Source of the DNA: Methanosphaera sp. | GTDB lineage: Archaea > Methanobacteriota > Methanobacteria > Methanobacteriales > Methanobacteriaceae | NCBI GenBank assembly: GCA_017430835.1 | Contig: JAFRMD010000052.1 | Location: 1-31,790, forward strand | DNA: 31,790 nucleotides | Direction: 5' to 3' | Part shown: piece by piece, positions 17,039 to 25,960 of the stretch | How positions within the stretch are numbered: position 1 is the first letter of the stretch | Layout: each line of letters begins with the position of its first letter | Made by a program: the position numbers and the translations under genes | The notes under the pieces: generated by a model | What the model was told of the DNA's origin: nothing | Database searches by the model: none | What the model saw: only the letters and a program-made list of their open reading frames with translations

Positions 17039-18448
17039 ATGGTTGAATTAAGAAAAATTTTAGAAAAAAATAATAACGAATATTTTTTGAAATTTAAACA
17101 TATTGAAGAAAATGTTATAACAGTTGCATCAAAATTTAGGTTTTTCTTCCCAGAATATACAAATCATGACACAGTTCATTTAATTAATGTTGAAAACAAT
17201 GTTAATCAAATAATTTCTGAAAAAATTTTGGAAAATTTAAATGATGATGAAATTTTCTGTCTGTTGTCAGCAGTTTGGCTTCATGATATTGGTATGATAC
17301 CTTTTGATAACGAAATTAATGAATACAAAGAAAAAGATAAAAAAGAAAGAGAACTATTTGTTAAAGAAGTTAGGGATAAACATCATATACGAAGTCAAGG
17401 ATACGTTGAAAACCATAAAGATAAACTTGGTTTAAACTATGTTGAATCAAATATTATTGGAAATATATGTCGAGGACATAGAAAAATAGAATTAGATTCA
17501 TTATCTGATAGTAATTTAAATAATACTGTCAGAGTAAAATCTTTAGCAGCTATATTAAGATTAGCTGATGAATGTGATATTACAACAAAAAGAGAATCAC
17601 AATTATCAATAGACGGTATTGATGAAGATACCTTGAACACACATTACCATATACATAATTTAGTTCAAGAGATAAAAATTGACTATGAATCAAACAATAT
17701 CGAAATCTCTTCAATAATTGATAAAGATAAAGATGAAGAAATATTAAACGAAAAACATAATAAGATAACCAATGAATTAATTGAAATTAAACCATTTTTA
17801 AAATTAGTAAATATTAATTTAGAGACTGTTAGTTTAAATATTACAATTACGAAAGATCTTTTAGAACAACGAATTATTTCATGTATTGCACAAAATAAAG
17901 GGGTTTACTCACTTTCCAATGAATATATCACAATTGAAGATATAGATGAAAGATTAGAAATTTTAAAATATAGTTCTAAATATCTAATTGATAATGAAAC
18001 ACTCACAGATGACAAGATTAAATTTAAAGAAATATATAAAATTTTTCCACAACAATCTATTCAAGATTTTTTTTACACGGATTATGTAAAACAGATGATA
18101 ATTAAATGTTTTTCAATGATTGAAAATAGTTTTAATGTTTATTGGAATAATAATGAGAGATTACTTAGAATGGACCTCTTAAAAAATTCACCTACGGCTC
18201 TGTCTATATTATTATATATAGATGAAGTAACAGATAATAGAAATTTTAATACTAGTTCTAATCAGAATGGTCATTTAATGGTTGATTCAATACTTTTATT
18301 TGGAATATTTAATGATTTACATCAATATACTGATAAAATAGACATTGAAAGTATTCAAAATAAAATCTTTAACTTAGATATTTTAAACAAAGATGAATTA
18401 TTATCCCGTTTAAATTATTGTAAAGAATTAAGAAGGTTAGAAAAATGA
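17039..18448 (+). CDS. HD-domain phosphohydrolase-like protein (HD-CE type)
   Basis: This 469-residue protein probably binds metal and hydrolyses a phosphoester, perhaps a nucleotide; the substrate is unknown. TNHDTVHLINV (His 43, His 47) is followed by AVWLHDIGMIPF with His 82-Asp 83, a distal NIICRGH-like segment (GNICRGHRK), and LAAILRLADECDITTKRES, giving the order H..HD..H..D of the HD fold. This N-terminal half resembles the HD-CE domain known from conflict-system neighbourhoods. The C-terminal half (about 240-469) is not recognised and looks mostly helical. I chose ATG 17039 over TTG 17015 because GGGGTGG stands a few bases before it. It overlaps the next gene by ATGA. It stands between decayed mobile DNA on both sides, as an acquired cassette would. 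Confidence 0.72.
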   Translation: MVELRKILEKNNNEYFLKFKHIEENVITVASKFRFFFPEYTNHDTVHLINVENNVNQIISEKILENLNDDEIFCLLSAVWLHDIGMIPFDNEINEYKEKDKKERELFVKEVRDKHHIRSQGYVENHKDKLGLNYVESNIIGNICRGHRKIELDSLSDSNLNNTVRVKSLAAILRLADECDITTKRESQLSIDGIDEDTLNTHYHIHNLVQEIKIDYESNNIEISSIIDKDKDEEILNEKHNKITNELIEIKPFLKLVNINLETVSLNITITKDLLEQRIISCIAQNKGVYSLSNEYITIEDIDERLEILKYSSKYLIDNETLTDDKIKFKEIYKIFPQQSIQDFFYTDYVKQMIIKCFSMIENSFNVYWNNNERLLRMDLLKNSPTALSILLYIDEVTDNRNFNTSSNQNGHLMVDSILLFGIFNDLHQYTDKIDIESIQNKIFNLDILNKDELLSRLNYCKELRRLEK

Positions 18449-19416
18449 ATAAAACTCTTATGAAATCTATTAAAAATAGTGAAATTGAAGCAAAAATGAA
18501 GTTAAAACTTGATAAAAATATTAATGAACTATTAGCAGCCTCTGAAAAAACAGGAATCCCATTAACATTTAGAGGAGACAGAATTATTGATTTTAAAGTA
18601 ATAAATAATGATAAAAATGAACATTTTATACCGGATCAAATTGTTTTTAGTCCCCCAGCAATCTTATTAAATTTTAAATTAGGTACTGTATACTACAAAG
18701 AAATACCATTTGATAGAAAAATTATATCCGATGAAATTGTCATTTTTGATTCAACATTTTATGCTGATTTAGATATTAAACTTAAACTCAGGTTCAAAAT
18801 GAACAACCATGATAAAACGGTTACATTAAATATAACTATAAATCCTAAATCAGATAAAATTGAAGATATTTTAAATTATGAAATTAGAAAAAAAAATATT
18901 TCTAATACTAATTTTATTATCCAATCACCAGGTAATGAATATAAATTTGAAGGGTTTATACCTGAAGGAAAATATGATGATAGTTTAATTAAATTTTTCC
19001 AAAAAGTTAATTACATAAACGACAAATTAAATTTAGATTTGAGAATTGATGAAGATTATATTATTAACAATGATGATTATCATTGTGCTAATAATATTTG
19101 TAAATATATTAAAGGCAAAAAAATACCCATAAAAAATATTTCAATAACAATGGAAACAAATTTACAGACTTTAAGGGATTTTATTAGTGATAAAAGAGAA
19201 ATTATATTAGAACAAAACTTATATATGGTTCAATTATTAGGAAATGAAATAAATTTAGGATCATGTAAAGTAGTTATTAATAATTATGAAATTTTAAATG
19301 AAGAAGAACTAATTGATATAATACAGTTTAATGAGAAAAATAATAACGAATATGTATCATTTACAGCAGTATTAAAAGAACAGAATTCTGATGAGTTATA
19401 TCTTGATTTCAATTAA
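18445..19416 (+). CDS. Unrecognised beta-rich partner protein
   Basis: I do not recognise this 323-residue protein. It starts with a Lys-rich helical segment (about 1-35), then alternates short hydrophobic and polar stretches suggesting beta strands (for example DQIVFSPPAILLNFKLGTVY, KLKLRFKMN, TVTLNITINPKS), with a more helical stretch around 180-200. It ends with several acidic residues (NSDELYLDFN). No signal peptide, membrane segment or catalytic motif is evident; a pair of Cys near 215-220 is the only one close together. Its ATG overlaps the stop of the HD gene (ATGA), so the two are co-translated and likely act together. A sensor, scaffold or target-recognition role is possible but is only inference. 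Confidence 0.8.
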   Translation: MNKTLMKSIKNSEIEAKMKLKLDKNINELLAASEKTGIPLTFRGDRIIDFKVINNDKNEHFIPDQIVFSPPAILLNFKLGTVYYKEIPFDRKIISDEIVIFDSTFYADLDIKLKLRFKMNNHDKTVTLNITINPKSDKIEDILNYEIRKKNISNTNFIIQSPGNEYKFEGFIPEGKYDDSLIKFFQKVNYINDKLNLDLRIDEDYIINNDDYHCANNICKYIKGKKIPIKNISITMETNLQTLRDFISDKREIILEQNLYMVQLLGNEINLGSCKVVINNYEILNEEELIDIIQFNEKNNNEYVSFTAVLKEQNSDELYLDFN

Positions 19417-19948
19417 ATTATAATTTTAAGTAGTTGATTCTTAATCAATTATTACTTTTCTAAAGAAATGATTTTTTGACTTTCAAAATATCCTCATAAA
19501 AATAAGAATATAACTAGTATATTATTTTTTAATATTATGCTTAGCTTAATATTTTTTGCTATAAGAATATTTTTTTATTAATACAAAATAACTAACCGCA
19601 ATACTCAAAATGTTAATTTCATATTTTTTCTCTTCGTTATATTTAACTATAACGAAGTAAAAAGTGCTGAATAATTAAAATGAATCATTTTTTATGGAAA
19701 ATAATTGGATAAATGACATGTAATTGTCTAATGGATTATATTTTTATTGTCTTTGTCTTGTAAAGAGGATATTGTCAATAGATAATCTTTTTTTGAATAT
19801 GTCATTATTATTTAATCAATGTACTTTGTATGATTGATGTGGTGAAATGGTTTTATTTATATGATAGTTGTTGATCTAGGATGATGATGTTCTATAAAAT
19901 GATGTAAAAAAGGGTTAAGAGAGTTTTAAACTCTCTATTATTGGGTGG
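19417..19948. other. Non-coding gap with hairpin element
   Basis: No gene is seen in this AT-rich stretch after the HD cassette. T-runs at 19450-19480 could end transcription. Its notable content is the hairpin at 19632-19657. The right part (19700-19940) shows nothing recognisable. Confidence 0.5.
19632..19657. repeat. Hairpin element; uninterrupted copy of the intron site
   Basis: CTTCGTTATA and TATAACGAAG form a perfect 10-bp stem around a 6-nt loop, preceded by TTAATTTCATATTTTTTCT. The same T-rich flank and hairpin occur at the group II intron, where CTTCG ends at 14508 and TTATATC resumes at 15384. Removing the intron restores a 10-bp stem with a 6-nt loop. The element may be a bidirectional terminator or a small repeat. 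Confidence 0.75.
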
Positions 19949-20520
19949 TTATGCTTTTATTGTAAGTGTTTTTGTGTCTTCAAGTCTATCATACTCTGAG
20001 GCTATGAAGACTGCTGTTAATGTGTAGTCTTTTTGTTTCATATTCTCTGGTATGGTGTATTCTACACTTACCTGATTGTTTATTACTTGGGCATAGATTA
20101 CCTTGCCGTTTGCATCTTTGATGGGTTTGCCGTTTATTTTGAATACTACTTTTCCCGTGTTGATTGTTTTTTCTGAGTTTATTGTTGCTGTGAGTGTTAC
20201 TGTTTGACCTGTGGTTGCTGTTGTGTCACTGGTTGTTATTGTGATTTCAGGTGTCTGGATTGTAAGTTCTGTTTTTTCACTGGAGATTTTTGCCACTTCA
20301 CTTGAACCTGAGTATACGGCCTGGATTGTACTGTGTTTATTCCATGTGTCTGGTACCATGTAGTCTTCAATTGTTGCTGTACCGTTTACTACTTTAGCAT
20401 AGATTACCTTGCCGTTAGCATCTTTTAAGGTTTTACCGTCGACTTTGAATGTTACTTTTCATTTGGTTATGTTGGTGTTTATTTTTGTGGCATCTACGTA
20501 ATGAATTTTGGGCATGAAAA
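19949..20520 (-). pseudogene. Adhesin-like protein, 3' remnant with Ig-type repeats
   Basis: The open part (19949-20359) encodes 136 residues of Thr-rich Ig-like repeats: TTGQTVTLTATINSEKTI, VVFKINGKPIKDANGKVIYA, and VEYTIPENMKQKDYTLTAVF. The same frame continues upstream with KVDGKTLKDANGKVIYAKV, a second repeat of the same type, but it is interrupted by TGA near 20460 and then fades by about 20520. No signal peptide or 5' end remains. Such repeats build the large surface adhesin-like proteins of Methanobacteriales. The stop codon at the 3' end is natural-looking, so this is the tail of a once much longer gene. Confidence 0.75.
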
Positions 20521-20600
20521 TATACAAACTACAGATATTTGCATTGATTTAAAAGAAAGATGTGTTTGATAGATTTAAAGAGAATTGGATAAAATATTAT

Positions 20601-20690
20601 TTTATATAGTTAACTGATTAAAAGTTAGTTATTTTTATATAGTTAACTGATTAAAATATAGTTATTTTTATATAGTTAAATGAATATACT
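20601..20690. repeat. Three tandem 33-bp repeats before the ATPase gene
   Basis: TTTATATAGTTAACTGATTA recurs at 20601 and 20634, and with changes at 20667, with a constant period of 33 bp. The first two units are nearly identical to the end (AAAAGTTAGTTATT against AAAATATAGTTATT). The third is shortened. Each unit carries a TATA-like TTTATATA, and the last ends about 50 bp before the start of the ATPase gene. They could be promoter or operator repeats. Confidence 0.85.
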
Positions 20691-20742
20691 TTTATATAAT
20701 ATTATCGAAAATATATGAAAATAATGGATGGTGTATTTTATT

Positions 20743-22191
20743 ATGGTTGATGATGATGATGATGTTTTAATGTCATTTATTAGGTCCCAGCAATTTGAAA
20801 TCAGGTATTTGGCAAATGAAACTAAAAAAGATATGATTAAGCCTCGATTTAAATATTTTGAAATTATTAAACATATAGATAATTTTATTAGCAGGGATAA
20901 GAATTATTATAATCGTTTATTGATGATTCCTGGCTTGAGGGGGGTTGGTAAATCAACATTGTTATACCAAGTTTATTCCTATCTTAATACTGAAAGGGGA
21001 ATTGATGAAGATAATATTTTCTATGTTAATGTTGATGACTTAAAAAGTAGTGTTGATAGTGATATTAAAACATTATTTGAATTGTTCATTGAAAATGTCC
21101 ATGACACTATTCCACTCACATTAAATAAGAAAATTTTTTTATTGGTTGATGAAGCACAATTTGATGAAAAATGGGCGAATTATGCAAAATTGCTATTTGA
21201 TAAAAATTCAAGAATATTCATGATTTTCACAGGATCATCAGCATTGAACCTTAATCTAAATACGGATGCAACAAGACGAATAACAACACTAAGATTATAT
21301 CCATGTAATTTTAGAGAGTATTTATATTTAAAATATGATATTGATATCAAATCATATGATTTAAGGGAATTAATATTAAATACCAATACGAGTATTGTAG
21401 AAAAAGCGGAAAAATATGAAAAATATCTTTATAAACAACTTTATAATCTGTCTAATGATTCCAATATTGAATTAAAAAAATATCTGCATACTCAAAGTTT
21501 TCCTTTTGCTTTGGATAATGAGGATATCGAAGTACACAAATTGACTTATGAAGTAATTAAAAGAATTATAAAAGATGATTTACTTGAATTCAAATCATAT
21601 AATAAACTTGATGACAAGATAATCTCCCGTATCATAACATATATAGCAACAAAAAAGGCTGGAAAAACATCTAACAACAATATTGCACAATATGTTGGTA
21701 TTTCGGCAAATACTGTTGATAATCTCCTTGATATACTGGAAAAAACTGAACTATTATTTGAAGTATCAGCCTATGGGGGTGCCGGTACAATAACAAAAAA
21801 ACCTAAAGAACACTTCTTTATCACACCTTCCATTAAATCCACATTGAATTATCGTATAGGCAGGTACCATTTAAACAATAGAAAATGTTATTCGCTATTG
21901 GTTGAAAACATGGTCGCATCAACATTAAATATACTGGTTAATGAAGCAAGTATCTCCATGGGATTATTTTATGATTCAAAGAAAAAAGGTGTGGACTTTT
22001 TACTAAAATGTGTGGATGATGTTATACCTATTGAAGTGGGCATAGGTAAAAAAACAAAAAGTCAACTGACAATGGCCATCAACAGATATAACGCCAAATA
22101 TGGTATTCTAATATCTAATAGAAAGGATAGAATTACATTTGAAAATAACATATTACATATCCCATTATTAACATTCACATTAATGTTCTAG
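20743..22191 (+). CDS. Archaeal AAA ATPase with C-terminal nuclease-like domain
   Basis: This is a 482-residue AAA_14/DUF4143-type P-loop ATPase. Walker A GLRGVGKST lies at 64-72, Walker B IFLLVDEAQF follows, and a sensor-like FMIFTGSSALNL is next, as in that family. A winged-helix-like segment (NNNIAQYVGISANTVDNLLD) precedes a C-terminal part with KKGVDFLLKCVDDVIPIEVG, the place where related proteins carry a PD-(D/E)xK-like fold. Here the expected Lys after Glu is Gly (EVGIGKK), so nuclease activity is doubtful. I prefer ATG 20743 to 20728, because GGTG (20730-20733) is then correctly spaced. The N-terminus starts with a run of Asp. These proteins are numerous and poorly understood in methanogens. 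It sits alone, flanked by adhesin gene scraps, with tandem repeats upstream. Confidence 0.85.
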   Translation: MVDDDDDVLMSFIRSQQFEIRYLANETKKDMIKPRFKYFEIIKHIDNFISRDKNYYNRLLMIPGLRGVGKSTLLYQVYSYLNTERGIDEDNIFYVNVDDLKSSVDSDIKTLFELFIENVHDTIPLTLNKKIFLLVDEAQFDEKWANYAKLLFDKNSRIFMIFTGSSALNLNLNTDATRRITTLRLYPCNFREYLYLKYDIDIKSYDLRELILNTNTSIVEKAEKYEKYLYKQLYNLSNDSNIELKKYLHTQSFPFALDNEDIEVHKLTYEVIKRIIKDDLLEFKSYNKLDDKIISRIITYIATKKAGKTSNNNIAQYVGISANTVDNLLDILEKTELLFEVSAYGGAGTITKKPKEHFFITPSIKSTLNYRIGRYHLNNRKCYSLLVENMVASTLNILVNEASISMGLFYDSKKKGVDFLLKCVDDVIPIEVGIGKKTKSQLTMAINRYNAKYGILISNRKDRITFENNILHIPLLTFTLMF

Positions 22192-22269
22192 AAAATTTAA
22201 AAACATAAATAATATATTAAAGAAATTGAATAGGAAAAGAGGATAAAATAAATCAAAATCATTAATTCT

Positions 22270-22440
22270 CTATTTCTCCAACTCTTTATGTAGCTTCAAA
22301 AGTTATCCTTTCACCACTTAGTGGTATATAGACCGTAGTTATGATGTAATAGTCAGTCTTCATTGATTCTGGTACTGTGTAATCTATATTTCATAGTTTT
22401 ACATTTATTGTTGGAGTTTCTGCTACTGCTAATATATAAA
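22270..22440 (-). pseudogene. Second adhesin-like 3' scrap
   Basis: Read on the minus strand, IDYTVPESMKTDYYIITTVY continues to a stop after FEAT, matching the repeat VEYTIPENMKQKDYTLTAVF in the remnant at 19949-20520. A stop interrupts the frame just upstream (TINVKL then TGA) and nothing recognisable precedes it. It is the C-terminal end of another adhesin-like gene, or of the same gene if the ATPase segment was inserted. Confidence 0.6.
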
Positions 22441-22479
22441 AAAACTATAAAATAGAATATATTTATATATGGTTATGAA

Positions 22480-22580
22480 AGATTTTGTGAGGTAAAAACT
22501 TCGAGCTGAAATTCAGCCTCTCTGAGCTTTGTCTCCACAGGAGGCGATTTATTTCGGCATTGGGGTTCTTCAATCTTCAA
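22480..22580 (-). mobile_element. IS605-type TnpB tail remnant
   Basis: This GC-richer island in AT-rich DNA reads, on the minus strand, PQCRNKSPPVETKLREAEFQ followed by LEVFTSQNLS and a stop. The PPVET-x-LREA ending is typical of TnpB proteins of IS200/IS605 elements. No Zn-finger cysteines or RuvC motifs are left and no TnpA is nearby. It is only a scrap of the right end of an old element. Confidence 0.5.
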
Positions 22581-23997
22581 ATACTTTTTTTAATTGTTTT
22601 ATATTTAATCAATTTTATATATTCATTGTTGTCGTGTTCAATATATTGATATGAAGACCATGATATTAAATCAGCTATTTGTAATCCTTTATTCTATTGG
22701 TTATTATATTTGTTCCAGGTTTATTGTATTTTTATAGCTTTAGGTGCTTATTTGACAGATGTTATAATATTCTTGTCCAGTGTTTTATTATAATTGATGG
22801 ATTGACTGTACGGTGATTTAAATATCCTATGAAAAAAATGTGGGTGATAATTCACGGATGTTTACACTGCAATAATGGGAATTATTTATCTTTAGGATAT
22901 CATTGATAATTTAACGTGTTGTAATCTGAAGTATTATAATTATTTGATATGAATTGATTCTAGTGATAATTTAATACTAAATGCTATAACTGTATGTATT
23001 ACATGTACATCTTTCAAAATCATTTTATTGATTATGGAGTTTTTTAGGAAATAATTAGATAATCTTGGGTATCCATTATTAATCTTGATTAAGATTTATT
23101 ATTAGTATAAAGTATATTAGTTTTGATTATATTTAGGTATTATTGGTAATTTATATAATATAAAATTTATTTTATTATTATTTATGGATATATTATTGCA
23201 TATTAATAAATATAATAGTTTTATTTCTTATTTAAAAAGAGAATCATTGCTATTATTTTTATCTGAGAATTATTTGTAGCTTTTGTTTTATATAGGGTTG
23301 ATTTTTAATTTTTACTCTTTTAAATTTTTTTGTCATTATCAATATTGTCAATTTATTATTGATAATATGGCCATATTCATTGACTATATTTTTATCTATT
23401 TTGGATATTATAATTTACTAGTTTTAGTGTTATGGATACGCATTTTATTAATTAATTATTATAAGGAAAATGAAGAATTTACTGATGAGACATTGAAATA
23501 ATTAACATAATCCCTCGTAAAGATGATTATAAATTATTCTGATAAAGTTAAAGATATCGTCTTAAATGACTGCTTCTCTTAAAAAAATGATTTATTGATT
23601 GTTAAAATTTAATGAAGGTTTATTTCAACTGTAAATAAAAAAATAAGTATTAATAATAAATAGAAGTAATACGGGTATGTTTTATTAGTAAGATTCCGAG
23701 CACTGCCGTTTTCATTCCTATAATGATATGTAATGTCTTTTTTTTATTCCACTTTTTTTTGTATATCTTCCCCTCATTTTTCGGTGTGTTATTTCTTTTT
23801 TTTGTTTATTTTGGAAAAAATATTGGGATGGGTAGGTTTTTGTTATATTTTTTTGATGTCGTATATTTTTTACAAACATTTATATAGGATGTCAAATAAT
23901 CTTTACATATGTAAAAAATATTTTACATTTTTGATATCAATAATCCTGTGCACAATAATATAATAATCATGATGAAACAACAAAGGAGTAATAATAG
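22581..23997. other. Long AT-rich gap without a supportable gene
   Basis: About 1.4 kb of strongly AT-rich, T-rich DNA. Two Phe/Ile/Tyr-rich open frames on the plus strand (23283-23501 and 23733-23963) are what random T-rich sequence gives. The first ends with a less biased NYYKENEEFTDETLK and could be a small membrane protein, but it lacks an ATG and a ribosome-binding site. No RNA gene was recognised. The last 120 bp hold the promoter of the ABC operon. Confidence 0.5.
23879..23988 (+). promoter_or_regulatory. Promoter and putative operator of the ABC operon
   Basis: A TATA box, TTTATATA, at 23879-23886 predicts a transcription start near 23908. This falls inside the perfect palindrome TTTACATATGTAAA at 23902-23915, and a related half, TTTTACATTTTT, follows within 20 bases. 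A repressor bound there would block initiation; the XRE regulator at 25747 is a natural candidate. AAAGGAG (23982-23988) is the ribosome-binding site for the first gene. Confidence 0.55.
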
Positions 23998-24921
23998 ATG
24001 ACAGAATATGTTATTGAAACAAAAAACCTAACAAAAAAATACAAAGACAAAACAGTAGTCAACAACATCAATATGAAAGTAGAAAAAGGAAAGATATACG
24101 GATTGCTTGGAAAAAACGGGGCGGGAAAAACAACCACCATGAGAATGCTATTAAACCTGGCAGAAAAAACAAGTGGTGAAATAATGATTTTTGGCAACAA
24201 AGCAACCAATCAAACATACCATAAAATAGGATCAATAATAGAAACACCCGGATTCTATGAAAACCTGACGGCCGAGGAAAACCTGAAAATAATAGCAAAA
24301 ATAAGGGGAAATTATTCAAAGGATAACATACGGGAAATATTAAGCCTTGTATCGCTTGATGACAACAACAAAAAATATGGGGATTTTTCATTGGGAATGA
24401 AACAAAGGCTGGGTATTGCCGCTGCAATAATGCACAAACCCGAACTATTGATACTTGACGAACCAATAAATGGGTTGGATCCAATAGGAATCAAGCAAAT
24501 CAGACACCTGCTGAAAGAATTATCCCGCAAAAACGGTACAACAATACTGATATCCAGCCATATACTCAGTGAAATAGAAAACATCGCAGATTTAATAGGA
24601 GTAATGGATAATGGACGGCTAATAAAAGAGCTAACAAAAGAGAAATTGAATAATCAGTTAAACAAAAACGTTATCTTCGAAGTATCCAACCTGAAAAAAT
24701 CCGAACGGATACTTGATAAGATAGGACTACACAAAGGCAAGGACTATACAATAAAAAAGCCCGATACTATACTGTTACAGACAAACCTGAATTTAAGAGA
24801 CAGGATAAATGAAATCTTTGTAAAAAACAACATTAAAGTACAAAGAATAAGCTTATGTGAAGAAAATCTTGAAGACTACTTCACAAGAATAATTAATCCG
24901 GAAATCAAAATATCAGCATAA
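23998..24921 (+). CDS. ABC transporter ATP-binding protein (BcrA/CcmA type)
   Basis: This 307-residue ATPase powers an exporter with the permease encoded just downstream. Walker A is GKNGAGKT at 38-45, the signature is FSLGMKQRLGIAAA, and Walker B is LLILDEPINGLDP. A switch His follows in ILISSHILSE, and a C-terminal domain of about 90 residues is of the kind found in bacitracin- or lantibiotic-type exporters. All ATPase motifs are intact. ATG with AAAGGAG nine bases upstream. The order ATPase, permease, XRE regulator is that of small drug- or peptide-export operons; the substrate cannot be read from sequence. Confidence 0.93.
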   Translation: MTEYVIETKNLTKKYKDKTVVNNINMKVEKGKIYGLLGKNGAGKTTTMRMLLNLAEKTSGEIMIFGNKATNQTYHKIGSIIETPGFYENLTAEENLKIIAKIRGNYSKDNIREILSLVSLDDNNKKYGDFSLGMKQRLGIAAAIMHKPELLILDEPINGLDPIGIKQIRHLLKELSRKNGTTILISSHILSEIENIADLIGVMDNGRLIKELTKEKLNNQLNKNVIFEVSNLKKSERILDKIGLHKGKDYTIKKPDTILLQTNLNLRDRINEIFVKNNIKVQRISLCEENLEDYFTRIINPEIKISA

Positions 24922-24930
24922 GGTGATAAA

Positions 24931-25662
24931 ATGTATAACTTCATAGAAATAGAGTTTTTAAAGCTTAAAAGATCAAAAATATTTCTCTTGACATTACTTG
25001 GCGCAGCATTTCCATCATTTCTCCTGTATCTTTCAGCACAATTCGGGGAATTTGCACAAACGATAACCATGAAAACATTCCTAAGCCAGGTAAACATGTA
25101 CATGAGCCTAATATTTGTAATTCTACTCTTTACGATAATAATATCATACCTATTCGGCAGGGAATACAATGAACACACATTAAAAACAATGCTTACGGCA
25201 CCAACAAGTAGAACAATGTTCCTGTTAAGCAAATACGCAATGTTTTTACTATGGATAATAATAATAAGCATTGTAACAACACTATCGGCAGTGATATTTG
25301 CATTTATGGCAGGTACAACAGCGTTCAGCATAACAGTCGTCATTGACAGTTTCAGTCAACTACTGATGGTTAATATGCTGTTGTTTTTAACGTTCATGCC
25401 ATTGGTATTTATCACATTAAAAATTACAAACCTTGTTCCGGCAATGATTGGGGGAGCAATACTGACTTTTACCAATATGATAATCTCATCAAGCATATAT
25501 GGAATATACTTTCCATACAGCATACCCTACCTAATAGCAAGCGGAGAAATACTGGAATACACAACAAACTATACCATATCATATATTATACTAATGGCAA
25601 CATTCCTCTTAGGATTACTATTATCATACACATATTTTACAAGAAGTGATGTTCCAATATGA
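24931..25662 (+). CDS. ABC-2 type permease
   Basis: A 243-residue integral membrane protein with about six hydrophobic segments (around residues 18-35, 55-75, 95-125, 135-160, 165-190 and 215-235). The pattern, including an EYNEHTLKTMLTAPTSRTMF cytoplasmic loop after the second segment, is that of ABC-2 permeases of the BcrB/NatB kind. It starts nine bases after the ATPase gene with AAGGTGAT as ribosome-binding site. It should form the membrane channel of the exporter as a dimer. Confidence 0.88.
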   Translation: MYNFIEIEFLKLKRSKIFLLTLLGAAFPSFLLYLSAQFGEFAQTITMKTFLSQVNMYMSLIFVILLFTIIISYLFGREYNEHTLKTMLTAPTSRTMFLLSKYAMFLLWIIIISIVTTLSAVIFAFMAGTTAFSITVVIDSFSQLLMVNMLLFLTFMPLVFITLKITNLVPAMIGGAILTFTNMIISSSIYGIYFPYSIPYLIASGEILEYTTNYTISYIILMATFLLGLLLSYTYFTRSDVPI

Positions 25663-25746
25663 AAGAAATATTCAGGATAAATCAAATCTTATTAAATATA
25701 TATAATAACAAAAATAATATTTAAGAAAGCATTTGGGTTAAGCGTT

Positions 25747-25953
25747 ATGAAAACAAAAATAAAATATCTAAGGCAGGAGATGGGAATAACTCAGAAGGAC
25801 CTCGCCGAAAAAGTAGGGGTTTCAAGACAGACAATCAATGCCCTTGAAAATGGAAAATACAACCCATCACTTGTCGTGGCATATAAAATAACACAACTAT
25901 TAAATAAACAACACATTGAAGAAGTATTTATATTTGAAGATGAGGAGGAATGA
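25747..25953 (+). CDS. XRE-family transcriptional regulator
   Basis: A 68-residue protein consisting almost entirely of a helix-turn-helix: [20 protein letters not shown] then [20 protein letters not shown]. This is the compact Cro/CI-like type that commonly controls neighbouring transporter genes. A TATA-like TAAATATATA near 25691 gives it a possible promoter separate from the ABC genes. The acidic tail ([11 protein letters not shown]) is usual in this subgroup. It likely binds the palindrome at 23902-23915 or a site near its own promoter (inference). Confidence 0.92.
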   Translation: MKTKIKYLRQEMGITQKDLAEKVGVSRQTINALENGKYNPSLVVAYKITQLLNKQHIEEVFIFEDEEE

Positions 25954-25960
25954 ATAAAAA

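Noticed and set aside
23283..23963. Two Phe/Tyr/Ile-rich frames as membrane proteins
   Set aside because: T-rich DNA yields such frames by chance; neither has a convincing start site or family resemblance.
24876..25343. 155-codon minus-strand frame
   Set aside because: It is antisense to the end of the ABC ATPase and the permease, both of which are clear genes.
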